The translations under genes and the position numbers were made by a program. Below are positions 7,298-16,165 of a stretch of DNA of 64,000 nucleotides, one piece after another. This stretch comes from an uncultured Luminiphilus sp. (lineage in GTDB: Bacteria > Pseudomonadota > Gammaproteobacteria > Pseudomonadales > Halieaceae). Within the stretch, counting starts at the first letter, position 1; each line of letters opens with the position of its first letter. Location of the stretch: the NCBI GenBank assembly GCA_943789425.1, contig CALSUB010000011.1, positions 84,890 through 148,889 on the forward strand, written 5' to 3'. The notes under the pieces are model-generated. The model was not told the origin of the DNA. It worked only from the letters and a program-made list of their open reading frames with translations, and did not search any database.

Positions 7298-9579
7298 TTT
7301 GGGCGCTCCATAAATCGATAGTGTAGTGTCAAACCCACGACACGAGGTTCTCCATATTGTCGGTAGGCCTCAAGCCGGTATTCTTTGCGCGGGTCATTGC
7401 CAAACGTACCAAAGCCTCGGGTGAATGTGGTGCTATCGGTCAAATTTCTGGCCCAGAGTGTCCACTGCCATGAACGAAACTCACCCGACAAACTGACGTT
7501 GATTTGATGATTTTCTGGCGCCTGAACAGTATGCCGATCTGAGAAAAAATAATCGTCGCTACCGACTGCCTCGAGATGTAGCGAGACGCGCTGATGCAGT
7601 GCCCACGTCGCACCTAATGAATACTGCCATTCGGGTGCCTGTGGTTGTGATCGACCCGACAAATCCTCGCCCGTTGCACTGATGTAATCATCGAAATAAG
7701 CATCCAGTAGGCCGATAGACGCCCTCCACGTCAGCGATTCGTAGGGGCGCCAAGTCGCCTCCCATTCGAGCCCTCGGTGTTTGCCACCCGCTGCGTTATC
7801 GGTGTAGTCAATAAAGGCGGTACTACCGTCATTCCGAGGAATGACCAGTGACGCTTTGGCTTGCTGATCCTGTCGATCCATCGCAAACAGGGTGAGCTGA
7901 GAGCGAAGTTGATACTCGGGCCAGAACGTCACCCAACCTAGCTCCAGGCTAAGGAGGGTCTCTTCGTCAAAAGTGCCGAGCCCAGAGAGTGTGCCTTGGT
8001 CTGCCTCCGGGAGTGCATCAATGCTCGCGAGAAGTTGTGCATTGGGTCCCCCTGCGCGAGCGCCACGAGACACCGTCACGTGGAGTTGTTGGTCTGATTG
8101 GTATTGCCAGATGAGACCAGCTCGACCGGTCCAGTAGGAGAGATCAAATGAATGATCAACACCCGCGCTGTCGACGTAGTCACTATCGCGCTGCTCCACT
8201 CTGGCACCCACGAAGCCCGCTAACTGAGCATTAATATCATGGTTAATCTGCCCAAATAGCGCGGTTGTCAGGGTGTCGATGTCGCTATGAAAGGGTGACG
8301 AGAGGTACGTGTAATCGCGACGAAGTGCCTCACTTTCTTCTCGGGCATACACACCCAGCGCCCAACGGGTTGATGCTGGGATGTCCGATTGCAGCCGCCA
8401 TTCTGCACTGCTCATGGATCGATCGCGACGGTACTGGTCAAAGGAGCTGTATTCCCAGCCGGGAGCAATACCGACATAACTCCAGTCTTCGTCATAGCTG
8501 TAGGTACTGAGCGTTTTGGCATGACTCAGTTGCAGCAGACTGTCGTAGGCGCCGCCGCGGTACTCCCAATTCAAACGGGCCGCTTTTAGGGTGAGGTCAT
8601 CCTCGCCCGGCTCATCAGAGAGCGTTGAGCGGGTATTGTCTAATGAAAAAGCGTCATAGCCATTGTCGATATCGGTGTAATACGCACCGACTTCGAGGGC
8701 GTGCTTTGTAGCCTGCCAGCGGAGCGCCGCTCGACCTGTTAGCTCATCTCGTTGATTGGTATCGTCTCGATCTAGCCACTGGTTGTTGACGAAGCCATCA
8801 CTTTGAAACTGCTGAAAGGCAATTCGTCCGCTCAAGCCGTCTGCAAGTGTGCCACCCAATCGTGCGCCGACTTGTCTACCGCCGTTATTTTCCACGCCTG
8901 CGGTGACCTCGCGTGTCGCATTATCAGTGGCTGTGCTGCGTAATGCGATGAGGCCCGCTAACGCATTGGCACCCATCAGAGTACCCTGCGGTCCTCGCAG
9001 AATTTCGACTTGCTGGAGATCGTAGAGCGTCAACGCGCCTCCCGAGCCGCTGAGATCAATGCCATCGAGCAGAACGCCGACTGATGGATTGACTGGCTCG
9101 ACAAATTGACTGCGTTCACCAATGCCGCGAATTTGAAAAAAGCGATTGCGAGACGCACCTGACGAACTAGCGACGTTGGGAGCCAGAGAGATCATATTTT
9201 CGAGGTGGACTGCGCCGCGCTGCTGCATTTGTGGCTCAGCTAATACCGTCGCGCTGAGGGCGGGGGAGGCTTCGTTCAAAAGGGTCGCTGTGACGGTAAC
9301 CTCCTCCAAAGTATTATTTGAGCCCTCGGCTATGGTCCAGCCCAGTAAACCAACGCAGACAAATAGGGATGAAAACAGGGTGCGTTGGAAGCTCACTATG
9401 TGGGTCCGGTGAGACGCTGGGCGGGGCTTGGTGTGGCGATTGCGGTAGCAGCCAGTGAGGTCTCTCGTTACGGCATTAATGAGGACTTTAGCCAAGCCTT
9501 TGGTTAAGCCGCTAATAAAGCGCCTAGAAAAGGCACGGTGGGTTGGCATGACGAAACAGGAAATGATGGTACGCAACAC
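7294..9579 (-). CDS. TonB-dependent outer-membrane receptor, probable thiamine uptake
   Basis: Outer-membrane active transporter with plug and 22-strand beta-barrel. After the signal region, LEEVTVTA is the TonB-box/plug start; plug motifs include RFFQIRGIGERSQ and VEILRGPQGTLMGANALAGLI. The C-terminus, LTLHYRF, gives the expected terminal aromatic but is followed by four extra residues that overlap the next gene. Start: GTG 9579 has a perfect AAGGAG 5 nt upstream (9585-9590). This start places 61 residues before a second, more canonical signal peptide that would begin at GTG 9396. A TPP riboswitch about 60 bp upstream strongly suggests a thiamine or thiamine-precursor substrate. First gene of the operon. 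Confidence 0.9.
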   Translation of the reverse strand: MLRTIISCFVMPTHRAFSRRFISGLTKGLAKVLINAVTRDLTGCYRNRHTKPRPASHRTHIVSFQRTLFSSLFVCVGLLGWTIAEGSNNTLEEVTVTATLLNEASPALSATVLAEPQMQQRGAVHLENMISLAPNVASSSGASRNRFFQIRGIGERSQFVEPVNPSVGVLLDGIDLSGSGGALTLYDLQQVEILRGPQGTLMGANALAGLIALRSTATDNATREVTAGVENNGGRQVGARLGGTLADGLSGRIAFQQFQSDGFVNNQWLDRDDTNQRDELTGRAALRWQATKHALEVGAYYTDIDNGYDAFSLDNTRSTLSDEPGEDDLTLKAARLNWEYRGGAYDSLLQLSHAKTLSTYSYDEDWSYVGIAPGWEYSSFDQYRRDRSMSSAEWRLQSDIPASTRWALGVYAREESEALRRDYTYLSSPFHSDIDTLTTALFGQINHDINAQLAGFVGARVEQRDSDYVDSAGVDHSFDLSYWTGRAGLIWQYQSDQQLHVTVSRGARAGGPNAQLLASIDALPEADQGTLSGLGTFDEETLLSLELGWVTFWPEYQLRSQLTLFAMDRQDQQAKASLVIPRNDGSTAFIDYTDNAAGGKHRGLEWEATWRPYESLTWRASIGLLDAYFDDYISATGEDLSGRSQPQAPEWQYSLGATWALHQRVSLHLEAVGSDDYFFSDRHTVQAPENHQINVSLSGEFRSWQWTLWARNLTDSTTFTRGFGTFGNDPRKEYRLEAYRQYGEPRVVGLTLHYRFMERPK

Positions 9580-9584
9580 GGTCT

Positions 9585-9590
9585 CTCCTT
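9585..9590 (-). promoter_or_regulatory. Shine-Dalgarno AAGGAG deciding the receptor start
   Basis: AAGGAG on the minus strand lies 5 nt before GTG 9579. It is the only strong ribosome site between the riboswitch and the receptor frame, and it supports the long N-terminus of the receptor. Confidence 0.65.
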
Positions 9591-9639
9591 AGCGCTGAGC
9601 GGAGACGAGTGCAGGGTTGTGGGACAATAGGGTCCAGCC

Positions 9640-9720
9640 GCCTGTTCCCTCCGCCGGTATAATCCGGATCAGGTTCAACGGGTTTGCCAATTAGGCATCT
9701 CAGGCGTGTGCCGCCCCGCA
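9640..9720 (-). promoter_or_regulatory. TPP riboswitch (THI element)
   Basis: Read on the minus strand, this segment has the conserved THI-box parts in order: GCCTGAGATGCC with the invariant CTGAGA (complement of 9698-9703), then ACCCGTTGAACCTGATC, then a CGG..CCG stem and GCGGAGGGAACAGG. It binds thiamine pyrophosphate and represses the downstream operon. Between it and the receptor ribosome site lies only a weak GGAC/GTCC hairpin with no U-run, so control is more likely by ribosome-site sequestration than by termination; that part is inference. Confidence 0.95.
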
Positions 9721-9727
9721 GGTGGCT

Positions 9728-9760
9728 GTATTTTAGCATAGTCAGATTGAATCTCTAGGG
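9728..9760 (-). promoter_or_regulatory. Probable promoter of the thiamine operon (extended -10)
   Basis: On the minus strand TGCTAAAAT (complement of 9730-9738) is an extended -10 element (TGn-TAAAAT). It would start transcription a few bases before the riboswitch. The -35 region (about 9753-9758) is poor, as tolerated with an extended -10. Confidence 0.5.
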
Positions 9761-9814
9761 TAAGGAGGGGTCTGTCACCAACAGTATGCGCAGGATCGTT
9801 TTCTTATATTTGTA

Positions 9815-9832
9815 ACGGTTTTGTAATACCGT
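9815..9832. promoter_or_regulatory. Operator-like dyad upstream of the type II secretion operon
   Basis: ACGGT-(8 nt)-ACCGT forms an inverted repeat within an AT-rich stretch (9800-9835), about 70 bp before gspC. Adjacent TTGTAA boxes could serve as -35 elements. It may be an operator for the gsp operon or for the divergent thiamine promoter; the regulator is unknown. The rest of the 322-bp intergenic region 9580-9901 holds the TPP riboswitch and its promoter. Confidence 0.3.
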
Positions 9833-9901
9833 AATGCGGGTATTTCTGATATCCAAAGCGTATGATGATCGGCGAGGAGTTGCCGGACGAAGCGCACGAT
9901 T

Positions 9902-10936
9902 GTGAATAGTGTTGAGCAGCGCAGATGGAAAGCGCAATATCAAGGAATGATGGCGTCAGCCGAGATGCGTTTGCGTCGCATCTGGCAGCGGCTTGCGCGC
10001 GATCCTGTTGCCTTGAAGCGGGTCCAAGACGCGCTCATTATTCTTCTGGTGCTCTGGTCTCTCCTGAGTGTGAGCCAATTAATGTGGATTCCCTGGCGGT
10101 CCAGTGCCATTGAGTCGGTGCCTGCTTTGGCACTGAACCCACCTCAGTCTTCTGCTCAGATTGGATTGGTGGCTGTTGATACCAGTGCGGTTATCGGATC
10201 CGGAGTGTTTGGGGGGATCCCAGACGAACTAGACGCTGCCCCAGAGGCCAATGAGCCCTCGGATAATCGTGACGGGATAGAGCGCAATGCGGCAGAAACG
10301 CGATTGCCCTTGACCTTAACGGGGATTGTGGCCTTTGCAGAGGACGGCTTGGGGAGTGCGGTGATCAGGGCGAGTGGAGCGGAGCAGGTCTATGCTGTTG
10401 GGGATAGTTTGCCAGCTTCTGGTCAAGTGACTTTGGCAAAAGTACTGCCACAAACCATTGTCATCGATAACAATGGGACTTATGAGCTGTTAACGTTGTA
10501 CGAGGGCGTGGGTCTGGTAGTGCCCACGACACCATCGAGAGCAGGCCCCCCGCCTAACCGCGCAGCCTCTGCACCTCGGTCTGATGCACGAGCGCCGGTT
10601 GCGAGTGAAGCTGAGCGAAGCGAACTAGCCCAGCGTTACCGTCGGGCGCTCTACGAGAGCCCCGAGACATTGGCCAGTTTGTTGACGGTTTCGCCGGTGC
10701 AGGCCGATGGTGCCATCATCGGGTATCGCATCAGTCCCAGCCGAGAGCGTGCTGCTTTTGACGCGCTGGGTTTTAAGACTGGCGATGTGGTGACGGCGGT
10801 CAATGGCCTTCCACTGAGTGACACGACTAACACGCTGAAACTCTACACGCTGATGAAAGAGGCCACTGAAGCGACATTTGACATGACGAGAGAGGGTGGC
10901 AACGTGACAATCAGTGTTGATTTAACGAACCGTTAA
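9902..10936 (+). CDS. gspC: Type II secretion system protein GspC
   Basis: Inner-membrane clamp protein linking the outer-membrane secretin to the inner-membrane platform. It is 344 residues long: a cytoplasmic N-terminus, one membrane segment (about residues 42-62), a periplasmic homology region (about 135-200, LPLTLTGIVAFAEDG onward), a Pro/Ala/Arg-rich linker, and a C-terminal PDZ domain (about 255-340; GFKTGDVVTAVNGLPLSD). The start is GTG; the ribosome site is weak and an internal ATG at residue 16 is an alternative. First gene of a tightly packed gspC-N operon. The PDZ rather than coiled-coil C-terminus puts it in the Pseudomonas/Vibrio-like majority. Confidence 0.92.
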   Translation: MNSVEQRRWKAQYQGMMASAEMRLRRIWQRLARDPVALKRVQDALIILLVLWSLLSVSQLMWIPWRSSAIESVPALALNPPQSSAQIGLVAVDTSAVIGSGVFGGIPDELDAAPEANEPSDNRDGIERNAAETRLPLTLTGIVAFAEDGLGSAVIRASGAEQVYAVGDSLPASGQVTLAKVLPQTIVIDNNGTYELLTLYEGVGLVVPTTPSRAGPPPNRAASAPRSDARAPVASEAERSELAQRYRRALYESPETLASLLTVSPVQADGAIIGYRISPSRERAAFDALGFKTGDVVTAVNGLPLSDTTNTLKLYTLMKEATEATFDMTREGGNVTISVDLTNR

Positions 10937-10946
10937 CAGGATAACC

Positions 10947-12950
10947 GTGATAAGAAATCGTTCTACCGTATTTTCCTTGCGCACATTACGCGGCGTAACG
11001 GCGGCCATCTTTTTGTTGGTCACGCCCGATTTGGCGGCGCAGGAATATACGGTCAATCTGAAAGATACGGATATTCAAGAGTTCATTAAGTTTGTCGCCG
11101 ATGTCACGGGCACCACTATGGTGGTGGATCCAAATGTGAAGGGGAAGGTGCGGGTCATTTCGTCTAAACCCGTCACGCAGTCAGAACTCTACGATCTATT
11201 CCTCTCTATCCTTGATGTGCAAGGTTATACCGCGGTGAGGAGTGGACAGGTCGTGCGGATTGTCCCGAGCAAAGATGCGCGCTCATCGCCTGTGCCGCTG
11301 ATAGAAAATCAAGATTTGCTGGGCAATGACGAATATGTGACCCAAGTGATTCGGCTCGATAATATATCAGCGGCTAAGTTGATTCCTGTATTGAGGCCCT
11401 TAGTGCCGCAGCAGGCGCACATGGCGGCCTATGCGCCGAGCAACGCCATCATTATCTCGGATATTCGCTCCAACATTAGTCGTATTGTCGAGATCATTGA
11501 GCGGATGGATCGATCCGCGATTCAAACAACAGAGATTATCCGACTCAAGTATGGCGTGGCCGAAGATGTCGTCAGTATGCTCAATACGCTTGAGAAGGCG
11601 CGGCAGGGAGAGGGGGCTGAGGCTAATAAAGACGTGATTCTGGTTGCGGACAAACGCACCAATAGTGTGGTGGTCACTGCTGACGAAATGTCCGTTGAGC
11701 GGATTCGAAAATTGGTCGCTTATTTCGACTCGCCGTTAGAACAATCTGGCAATGTTCGAGTGGTCTATTTGGAGTATGCCGACGCCACTGAAACGGCAGA
11801 GGTGTTGACACGGGTGATGCAAAATATCGCTCGGCTGGAGACGGGAGGCACTCAGCGAAAAGGTGGCGAATCAACCATTGAAGCGGATGCTGGCACCAAT
11901 AGCCTCATCATCACTGCGGACACCGACGAAATGGCCGCATTAGAATCGGTCATCGCGAGGTTGGACATCCGCCGCGCGCAGGTCTTGATCGAAGCCATCA
12001 TTGTCGAAATGGAAATGACAGAGGGACAAGAATTAGGACTGCAGTGGTTGTTTGCCAATGACAGTGGCCTTTATGGCGGCAATATCAGCAATAGCACTGC
12101 GCAGCAGAGGCGTAATGCGGAGCTAGCTGGCGCTTTGTTGCCGGATAACGGTTCGGAAGTGATTGATACACGGAGTGTAGCGGGCGCATTGGCCAGCACA
12201 CCGGGGGCGACGCTTGGGTGGGGTATGGTGGATGAATCGCTGACCATGACGGTCATTCTGAATGCACTCGAAACCCAAGGAAATGCGAATATCTTATCGA
12301 CGCCGAGTCTGCTGACCCTCGACAACGAAGAGGCGTTTATTACCGTGGGACAAGAGGTGCCCTTCGTCACGGGCTCCTACTCCAATACCGGCTCGGCGAA
12401 TGGTGCATCCAATCCGTTTCAAACGATCGAACGTCAGAGTGTCGGTATTACGTTGAAAGTGACGCCGCAAATTAATGAGGGTGATTCAGTCGTCTTGGAT
12501 ATTGTTCAAGAGGTGTCCAGTATCTCGGCGCAAATTCTGGCGGCCTCGGATGTGATTACCAATGAGCGCAAAATCGAGACCAAAGTATTGGCAAACGATA
12601 GCGATATTTTAGTGCTGGGTGGGTTGGTCAAAGATGATGTTCAGGATTCAACCCAAGGGATACCGCTTTTGTCAGATATTCCCCTGCTGGGTCGGCTTTT
12701 CCGCAATGATGTGGTGTCGGTAACCAAGTCTAACTTGTTGGTATTTATCCGTCCGACGATTATCCGAGACGACCAAGATTTGGCAGGTGCGACGGCTGAA
12801 AAATATCGCTTCATTCGTGACCAGCAGCTGGAGCGTCGAGAGCGAGGTCTGATGTTTCTGGACGATGGGAGTTTGCCGGTCTTACCCACGTGGGAAGAGC
12901 AGATACAGCAGCTGCCTGAAGTGCCGTTGGATACTGCAGAGGGCGAGTGA
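10947..12950 (+). CDS. gspD: Type II secretion secretin GspD
   Basis: Outer-membrane secretin forming the multimeric exit channel. It has a signal peptide (residues 1 to about 31, ending LAAQ-E), an N0 domain (YTVNLKDTDIQEFIKFV), N1-N3 repeats to about residue 340, and the secretin core with the conserved VPFVTGSY and ERQSVGITLKVTPQI motifs and the LGGLVKD strand near the end. Its 667 residues are normal for GspD. The tail after residue 615 would be the S-domain equivalent; no pilotin gene is visible in the window. Start GTG 10947, 10 bp after gspC. Confidence 0.97.
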   Translation: MIRNRSTVFSLRTLRGVTAAIFLLVTPDLAAQEYTVNLKDTDIQEFIKFVADVTGTTMVVDPNVKGKVRVISSKPVTQSELYDLFLSILDVQGYTAVRSGQVVRIVPSKDARSSPVPLIENQDLLGNDEYVTQVIRLDNISAAKLIPVLRPLVPQQAHMAAYAPSNAIIISDIRSNISRIVEIIERMDRSAIQTTEIIRLKYGVAEDVVSMLNTLEKARQGEGAEANKDVILVADKRTNSVVVTADEMSVERIRKLVAYFDSPLEQSGNVRVVYLEYADATETAEVLTRVMQNIARLETGGTQRKGGESTIEADAGTNSLIITADTDEMAALESVIARLDIRRAQVLIEAIIVEMEMTEGQELGLQWLFANDSGLYGGNISNSTAQQRRNAELAGALLPDNGSEVIDTRSVAGALASTPGATLGWGMVDESLTMTVILNALETQGNANILSTPSLLTLDNEEAFITVGQEVPFVTGSYSNTGSANGASNPFQTIERQSVGITLKVTPQINEGDSVVLDIVQEVSSISAQILAASDVITNERKIETKVLANDSDILVLGGLVKDDVQDSTQGIPLLSDIPLLGRLFRNDVVSVTKSNLLVFIRPTIIRDDQDLAGATAEKYRFIRDQQLERRERGLMFLDDGSLPVLPTWEEQIQQLPEVPLDTAEGE

Positions 12951-12956
12951 CCTCAC

Positions 12957-14474
12957 ATGACGGAATCAACCCTCGCGACGCAAGCACTCTCTGACCCCCC
13001 GCCACGCGGGCCCGTATCGGGCATACCCTTTACCTTTGCGCAAAGCCGTAATGTGCTTCTGGAGCGCACCAGCGGGGCTCTCATTTTGTATTACGTTGCC
13101 CCTATGGCCCCTGAAGTGCTGCTGGAGGTGCGTCGTTATGCGGGAGAGGTATTCTCCCTAGAGGCGTTAGATGACGCTGCTTTTCGTCAGAGGTTGACCG
13201 TTTCCTACCAGCGTACTCAAAACGAAGCGGCACAGATGGCGGATGACCTCTCTTCCGATATTGATCTGTCGCGCTTGGTGGATGAGCTCCCTGAGTTGGG
13301 GGATCTGATGGATGCAGAAGATGATGCGCCGATCATTCGTCTCATTAACGCCATTTTGTCTCAGGCGGTTAAGGAGCAAGCCTCGGATATCCATATTGAA
13401 ACCTTCGAGGAACGGCTGAGTGTCCGTTATCGTATTGACGGTGTATTGACCGAAATACTCTCACCCAAAAGGATGCTGGCGCCGCTGCTCGTATCACGCC
13501 TGAAAGTGATGGCTAAACTCGACATCGCTGAAAAACGAGTGCCACAAGATGGCCGCATCTCCGTGCGAATAGCAGGTCATGGTATCGATATCCGCATGTC
13601 CACGATCCCCTCTGCATTTGGTGAAAGAGTCGTGTTGCGGTTACTGGATAAACAGGCGGGTCAGTTGAACCTGAGTGAATTGCGCATGAATGAGCAGGTT
13701 GATCAGACCTACCGCAGTGCGTTAGCGAGTCCACACGGCATTATTTTAGTGACGGGACCCACGGGATCTGGCAAGACCACAACGTTATATGCAGGCCTGT
13801 CGAGTATCAATGAAACGTCACGCAACATTCTGACGATTGAAGATCCCGTTGAGTATATGTTGCCAGGGGTCGGGCAAACGCAGGTCAATACAAAAGTCGA
13901 CATGACCTTCGCTCGCGGTTTGCGCGCTATCCTCCGTCAAGATCCAGATATTGTCATGGTGGGTGAAATTCGCGACCTTGAAACGGCGGAAATTGCCGTG
14001 CAAGCGTCATTGACTGGGCACCTTGTTCTATCGACTTTGCATACCAACACCGCGATTGGTGCCGTCACGCGTCTCCGCGATATGGGAGTAGAGCCTTTCT
14101 TGCTGTCTTCTAGTTTGCTCTGTGTGATGGCCCAGCGTTTAGTGCGGCTCTTATGCACCGAGTGTCGGCAGCCTTATGACCCCGATGAAGTCGAGCGGGA
14201 CCGTTTGTCGATTGCTGATGGTTCAGCGGTGCTTTATCGACCCCGCGGTTGTGAACACTGCAATATGACCGGTTACCGCGGACGGATGGGTATTTATGAG
14301 TCGATCGTCATCGGGGACGAATTACGGGAGGCGATTCACAGAGGGGATGGCGAGCAGACATTGCTGCGCATAGCTCGCGAACAGAGCCCCGGCATTCAAG
14401 CCGACGGTCGCCGGCGCATTATCAGTGGTGAGACAAGCTTAGAAGAAGTGCTTCGCGTGACAGCGGTCAATTAG
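12957..14474 (+). CDS. gspE: Type II secretion ATPase GspE
   Basis: Cytoplasmic hexameric ATPase that powers pseudopilus assembly. It has an N-terminal GspE N-domain, the Walker A motif GPTGSGKTT (residues 267-275), an Asp box (ILTIEDPVEY), a Walker B/His-box region (RQDPDIVMVGEIRD and LVLSTLHTNTA), and a tetracysteine zinc motif (CTEC about 401-404, CEHC about 434-437). Its 505 residues are full length. It starts 6 bp after gspD. Confidence 0.98.
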   Translation: MTESTLATQALSDPPPRGPVSGIPFTFAQSRNVLLERTSGALILYYVAPMAPEVLLEVRRYAGEVFSLEALDDAAFRQRLTVSYQRTQNEAAQMADDLSSDIDLSRLVDELPELGDLMDAEDDAPIIRLINAILSQAVKEQASDIHIETFEERLSVRYRIDGVLTEILSPKRMLAPLLVSRLKVMAKLDIAEKRVPQDGRISVRIAGHGIDIRMSTIPSAFGERVVLRLLDKQAGQLNLSELRMNEQVDQTYRSALASPHGIILVTGPTGSGKTTTLYAGLSSINETSRNILTIEDPVEYMLPGVGQTQVNTKVDMTFARGLRAILRQDPDIVMVGEIRDLETAEIAVQASLTGHLVLSTLHTNTAIGAVTRLRDMGVEPFLLSSSLLCVMAQRLVRLLCTECRQPYDPDEVERDRLSIADGSAVLYRPRGCEHCNMTGYRGRMGIYESIVIGDELREAIHRGDGEQTLLRIAREQSPGIQADGRRRIISGETSLEEVLRVTAVN

Positions 14475-14478
14475 CGGT

Positions 14479-15699
14479 ATGCCTGCATTCCGTTATCAAG
14501 CGCTCAACAGTGAAGGCAAGCTGGTTAAAGGCGTATTGGAGGGCGACTCTGACCGTCAGGTTCGGAGTGTGCTGCGACAAAAACAGTTACGACCAGTTGA
14601 GATAGCAGTGGCGCTGGGTGCGTCAGGTAGTCGAGAGTCCGGTCGTTTTCGATTGCGCAATCGCCGTCTCAGCGCTGGGGAGCTGGCTTTGATGACGCGC
14701 CAACTGTCTACCTTGGTCGCCTCGGCGCTGCCCCTAGATGAGTGCTTACAAGCGGTCGCGGAACAAAGTCGCCGGTCTGCTGTGAAATCGATGATGTTAC
14801 AGATTCGCTCTAAGGTATCGGAGGGCCACACCTTGGCACACTCTTTGAACCAATTTCCGCAAGCCTTTGGAGAAATGTATCGTGCTATGGTGAATGCGGG
14901 AGAGGAGGCCGGGCAGCTTGCTCCAGTGCTAGAGCAGTTGGCACATTATACTGAGACCCGCCAGCACACCGCTCAAAAACTTCAGATGGCGCTCATTTAC
15001 CCCATCGTGTTAATTGCTGTGGCGATAGCGGTGGTTGCTGCACTCATGATTTTTGTTGTGCCTGAGTTGATCGGTATATTCGCGCACAGCAAAAAAGCGC
15101 TGCCGCCACTGACCGTTGGTTTGATTTGGCTTAGTGATTTTTTAAGAGACTACGCGCTCTATTGTCTGATCGGTTTGGTAGGGTCGATATGGCTTTTTCG
15201 GCGAGCCCTTCGAGATACCCAGCGGCGTAAAAAATGGCACCAGCTTTTATTGCGTATTCCTGGTTTACGGGGTGTATTTGTCGCACTCGATAGCGCGCGT
15301 TTCGCGTCAACACTGAGTATTTTAATGGCGTCGGGTGTCCCCCTGATACACGCTTTGCGGATTGCAGGGTCAGTCATGACCAACTTGGTGATGCGGCAGG
15401 CGAGTGGGACGGTGTCTGTCAAAGTGCAAGAGGGGTCCAGTCTGAGTCGTGCATTGTCACAGGAAGTGTTTTTTCCACCGATGATGGTTCATATGGTGGC
15501 GTCGGGTGAGGCCAGCGGTGATCTAGAAAAAATGCTGGAGCGTTCAGCAACCAATCAAGAGCGTGAGCTCGAAATGACGCTGGGAGCCATCATGGGACTA
15601 TTTGAGCCAGCAATGGTGGTATTGATGGGTGGCTTGGTGCTAACCATTGTGCTCGCCATTTTGCTGCCCATTTTTGATCTGAATACGATGGTGAGGTGA
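14479..15699 (+). CDS. gspF: Type II secretion inner-membrane platform protein GspF
   Basis: Polytopic platform protein that couples GspE to pseudopilin assembly. It opens with the typical PAFRYQALNSEGK and contains two T2SSF domains (about residues 70-195 and 270-395), each ending in membrane helices (about 168-195, 220-240, 370-400). Its 406 residues are full length. Begins 4 bp after gspE and belongs to the same operon. Confidence 0.97.
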   Translation: MPAFRYQALNSEGKLVKGVLEGDSDRQVRSVLRQKQLRPVEIAVALGASGSRESGRFRLRNRRLSAGELALMTRQLSTLVASALPLDECLQAVAEQSRRSAVKSMMLQIRSKVSEGHTLAHSLNQFPQAFGEMYRAMVNAGEEAGQLAPVLEQLAHYTETRQHTAQKLQMALIYPIVLIAVAIAVVAALMIFVVPELIGIFAHSKKALPPLTVGLIWLSDFLRDYALYCLIGLVGSIWLFRRALRDTQRRKKWHQLLLRIPGLRGVFVALDSARFASTLSILMASGVPLIHALRIAGSVMTNLVMRQASGTVSVKVQEGSSLSRALSQEVFFPPMMVHMVASGEASGDLEKMLERSATNQERELEMTLGAIMGLFEPAMVVLMGGLVLTIVLAILLPIFDLNTMVR

Positions 15700-15705
15700 T
15701 AAACA

Positions 15706-16137
15706 GTGAGTAAATTGAAAGGGTTTTCGCTGATTGAGATTCTGGTGGTGCTGGTCATTATGGGGCTGCTCATTAGTGTGGTCGCACCGACGGTACTCAA
15801 CAGTGCTGACGACGCTCGGATTCAAAAAGCTCAGGCTGACTTTAAGTCAATCGAAACGGCACTGAAAATTTATCGACTGGATAATTTTGTGTATCCCAGC
15901 ACAGAGCAAGGGCTAGAGGCATTGGTGAGTCCGAGTACGCTCGCTCCGGAACCGCGCAACTTTAAGCGAGGAGGCTACCTGTCAGAATTACCGCTAGACC
16001 CTTGGGGACGCCCTTACTTATACCTTTCTCCTGGCGAATATCGCGAGACTGATATCTACTCTTTGGGTGCTGATGGCTTGCCTGGAGGAGAGAATCAAAA
16101 CGCCGACATCGGTAATTGGAAAGAGGGTGAGGCTTAG
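15706..16137 (+). CDS. gspG: Major pseudopilin GspG
   Basis: Major subunit of the periplasmic pseudopilus. The short leader MSKLKG is followed by FSLIEILVVLVIMGLL, giving a G/F prepilin peptidase site and the conserved Glu5. Later landmarks are LDNFVYPSTEQGLEAL and DPWGRPYLY, with the calcium-site region near GADGLPGGENQNADIGNW. Its 143 residues are typical. Start GTG 15706. No prepilin peptidase (gspO/pilD) gene is present in this window, so it must be encoded elsewhere. Confidence 0.97.
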   Translation: MSKLKGFSLIEILVVLVIMGLLISVVAPTVLNSADDARIQKAQADFKSIETALKIYRLDNFVYPSTEQGLEALVSPSTLAPEPRNFKRGGYLSELPLDPWGRPYLYLSPGEYRETDIYSLGADGLPGGENQNADIGNWKEGEA

Positions 16138-16165
16138 CGGCGTCGCCGTCACATCACTTTCGGGT

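Noticed and set aside
9755..9943. 62-codon minus-strand frame upstream of the thiamine operon
   Set aside because: It overlaps the divergent promoter region and gspC start, with low-complexity sequence and no domain.
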